A stretch of 64,000 nt of DNA from Sambucus nigra. Its lineage: Eukaryota > Streptophyta > Magnoliopsida > Dipsacales > Adoxaceae. Of the stretch, positions 62,012-64,000 are shown in pieces; the stretch's first letter is position 1; each line of letters starts with the position of its first letter. The DNA is taken from contig OX422223.1 of the NCBI GenBank assembly GCA_949130495.1, forward strand, positions 72,476,751 through 72,540,750, given 5' to 3'. Position numbers and translations under genes: made by a program. Under the pieces are notes generated by a model. That model was not told where the DNA came from. It saw nothing but the letters and a program-made list of their open reading frames with translations, and did no database searches.

Positions 62012-63500
62012 GTTAAAGGGTCAAAACCAAAACCAGCACCCAAATAACCCCGTAGGAGGCACGAACACCTCGCACGGGACCAATGTAACTTGTAGGAATA
62101 GGCCGCGTAATCTCGGGTCTCTTGGTTTGAGAGTATGCTGATAATGTGTAAAAATCAGACTTAATTACATACATATCGTTAATGGGTGAAAACCCAAACC
62201 GACCCCCGAACGACCCTGTAGGAGGCACGAACACCTCGTACGGGACCAATGTTACTTGTAGGAAGTGACTGCGTAGTCCTGGGTCTCCCGATTTGAGAGT
62301 ATGATGGTAATTTGCAAAAATCACACTTAGAGTTAAAAATAGGCCGTTAAAGGTTGAAAATCCAAACCGGACCCAAAACGACCCAGTAGGAGGCACGAAC
62401 ACCTCGCGCGGGACCAATGTAACTTGTAGGAACTGACCGCGTAGTCCCGTGTCTCTCAGTTTTAGAGTATGATGATAAATTGCAAAAATCACACTTAGAG
62501 TTAAAAATAGGCCGTTAATGGGTAAAAATCCAAACCAGCCCCAAAACGACCCCGTTGGAGGCAGAAACACCTCGCACGGGACTAATGTAATTTGTAGGAA
62601 CTGACCACGTAGTCCCAGGTCTCCCGATTTGAGAGTATGTTGATAATTTCCAAAAATCACACTTAAAGTTAAAAATAGGCCATTATTGGGTGAAAACCCA
62701 AACCGGCCCCCAAACGACGTCGTAGGTGGCACGAACACCTCGCACGGGACCATTGTAACTTGTAGGAACTGACTGCGTTGTCCCGGCTCTCCCGGTTTGA
62801 GAGTATGACGATAATTTGCAAAAATCACAAAAACATGTCGTTAAATGGTGAAAACCCAAACCAGCCCCCAAACGACCTCGTAGGAGGCACGAACACCACG
62901 CACGGGGCCAATGTAACTTGTAGGAATAGTTCGCGTAGACCCGGGTCTCCCGATTTGAGTGTATGACGATAATTTGTAAAAATCACACTTAGTTACAAAC
63001 ATGTTGTTAAAGGGTGAAAACCCAAATCGGCCCCCAAATGACCCCATAGGAGGCACGAACAACTCGCACGGGACCAACGCAACTTGTAGTAACTGACCGC
63101 GTAGTCCCGAGTCTCCGGGTTTGTGAGTATGACGTTAATTTGAAAAAATCACACTTATAGTTCAAAATAGGCCGTTAAAGTGTGAAAACCCAAACCGGCC
63201 CCCAATCGACCCCATAGGAGGCATGAACACCTTGCACGGGACCAATGTAACTTGTAGGAACTGACAGCGTAGTCTCGGGTCTCCCGATTTGTGAATAGGA
63301 CGTTAATTAGCAAAAATAAACAGTTAAACTTAAAAACACGCCGTTAAAGGGTGAAAACCCAAACCGGCCCCCAAACGACCCCGTAGGAGGCACGAACACT
63401 TCGCACGGGATCAATGTAACTTGTAGTAACTGACCGCGTAGTCCCAGGTCTCCCGATTTGAGAGTATGACGATAATTTGCAAAAATCACAAAAACATGCT
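62012..63500 (+). repeat. Diverged partial copy of the 14-monomer HOR
   Basis: The tail AACATTTAAACATAAAAATA before 62,012, the TAATTACATACATATCG tail before 62,178 and the monomers after it follow the order of 57,659-59,494. A monomer is lost at 62,012: it starts as one subtype and ends as the next. One of the 168-bp monomers is also missing, and one monomer is the 158-bp subtype (62,682-62,839). Both this copy and copy 3 end in the same 158-bp monomer. Confidence 0.8.
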
Positions 63501-64000
63501 GTTAAAGGGTAAAAACCCAAATCGGCCCCCAAACAGCATCATAGGAGGCACGAACACGTCGCACGGGACGAATATAACTTGTAGGAACTGACCGTGTAGT
63601 CTCGAGTCCCCCGATTTGAGAGTATGACGATAATTTGAAAAAATCACACTTAGAGTTAAAAAACAGGCCGTTAAAGGGTGCAAATCCAAACCAGCCCCCA
63701 ATCGACCCCGTACGAGGCACGAACACCTTGAACGGGACCAATGTAACTTGTAGGAATAGACCACATAGTCCCGGGTCTCTCGGTTTGTGAATAGGATGAT
63801 AATTTGCAAAAACCAACATTTAAACTTAAAAACAGGACATTAAAGGGTGAAAACTCAAACTATTACCCAAACGACCCCGTAGGAGCCACGAACACCTCGC
63901 ATGGGACCAATGTAACTTGTACGAACTAACAGCGTAGTCCCGGGTCTCTCGGTTTGAGAGTATGATGATAATTTGTAAAAATCACAGTTAGAGTTGAAAA
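63501..64000 (+). repeat. Satellite array continuing past the window end
   Basis: Two full monomers (63,501 and 63,670) and a partial one from 63,839. The last bases, GTTAGAGTTGAAAA, are a normal tail, so the array goes on beyond the window, as it does at base 1, where the sequence opens inside a tail. Confidence 0.9.

Larger units (their letters stand above)
1..64000 (+). repeat. Tandem satellite DNA array, ~168-bp monomer, about 380 copies
   Basis: Every line of the window carries the same unit in one orientation. In order it has an anchor TTAAAGGGTGAAAACCC, a C-rich stretch (AAACCGGCCCCCAATCGACC), GTAGGAGGCACGAACACC, TCGCACGGGACCAATG, TAACTTGTAGGAACTGACC, GCGTAGTCCCGGGTCTCC, CGGTTTGAGAGTATGATGA, and an A-rich tail (TAATTTGCAAAAATCAC, then a variable linker such as ACTTAGAGTTAAAAACAGGC). 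Most anchor spacings are 166-171 bp, with recurrent 158- and 162-bp variants. Adjacent monomers differ far more than copies one HOR apart, which is typical of centromeric or pericentromeric satellites. No interruption by any other sequence was found. The centromeric role and a plant source are inferences. The satellite family is not one I recognise. Confidence 0.98.

Noticed and set aside
62778..62966. Plus-strand open frame of 62 codons
   Set aside because: It is one satellite monomer read in the other direction, with the same frame closed in nearly all other monomers. Chance best explains it.
1..64000. CRISPR array
   Set aside because: Repeats are contiguous 168-bp units with no unique spacers.
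1..64000. CENP-B box in the monomer
   Set aside because: The nearest match is CCCGTAGGAGGCACGAA, which has CCCG and CGAA but with two bases too many between them and no T at the required place. TCCCGGTTTGAGAG lacks CGAA altogether.
1..64000. Human alpha satellite (171 bp), Arabidopsis CEN180 or rice CentO
   Set aside because: Only the unit length is similar. The monomer blocks seen here do not resemble these families as I know them.
1..64000. Telomere-like repeats (AAACCC motifs)
   Set aside because: GAAAACCCAAACC occurs once per monomer in a fixed place, and no run of CCCTAAA units is present.
1..64000. Inserted retrotransposon or solo LTR
   Set aside because: All monomer spacings lie between 151 and 172 bp in the parts measured, apart from one 240-bp composite made only of satellite. 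There is no room for an insertion, and no LTR ends or target duplications are seen.

Overview
The whole 64-kb window is one uninterrupted head-to-tail satellite DNA array. The monomer is about 168 bp. Counting a fixed anchor by hand (the base before the conserved TTAAAGGG) gives 119 monomers between 43,874 and 63,838 (mean 167.8 bp) and 28 monomers in 3,243-7,926 (4,684 bp, mean 167.3 bp), so the window holds roughly 380 monomers. All lie in the same orientation. I see no protein-coding gene, RNA gene, transposon, single-copy spacer or inversion. The many open frames, nearly all on the minus strand, come from the monomer length being 3 x 56 nt with one minus-strand frame poor in stops. An array like this means a eukaryotic genome and most likely centromeric or pericentromeric heterochromatin. 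A plant is my best guess (monomer size, multi-kilobase higher-order repeats), but I do not recognise the satellite family. It is not human alpha satellite, Arabidopsis CEN180 or rice CentO as I know them.

The array has several layers of higher-order repeat (HOR). Block L (1-3,141), built on a 10-monomer unit, recurs at 17,911-21,049. Block R (3,141-14,607) contains a 28-monomer unit (4,684 bp) in tandem (A 3,243-7,926; B 7,927-12,296) and an extra 10/11-monomer stretch. The whole 11.5-kb block recurs at 30,397-41,863, exactly 27,256 bp away. Block S (14,607-17,910) recurs with internal deletions at 21,157-23,295. Thus 1-23.3 kb reads L-R-S-L-S, followed by an irregular, more diverged stretch (23.3-30.4 kb) and then R again.

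The right half has different and visibly more diverged HORs. At 41,863-43,873 there is a 12-monomer copy of 38,351-40,361. From 43,874 to about 51,830 there is a 15-monomer HOR in four unequal copies. From 52,814 to about 59,490 there is a 14-monomer HOR (2,346 bp) in three copies, with a diverged partial copy at 62,012-63,500. Between them (51.8-52.8 and 59.5-62.0 kb) the monomers belong to the same family but I could not see a regular HOR.

No genes act together here. What the window does record is how a satellite array evolves: unequal exchange in multiples of the monomer, large en bloc duplications whose order can be read from shared variants, short patches that look like gene conversion, and a few breakpoints out of register with the monomer.
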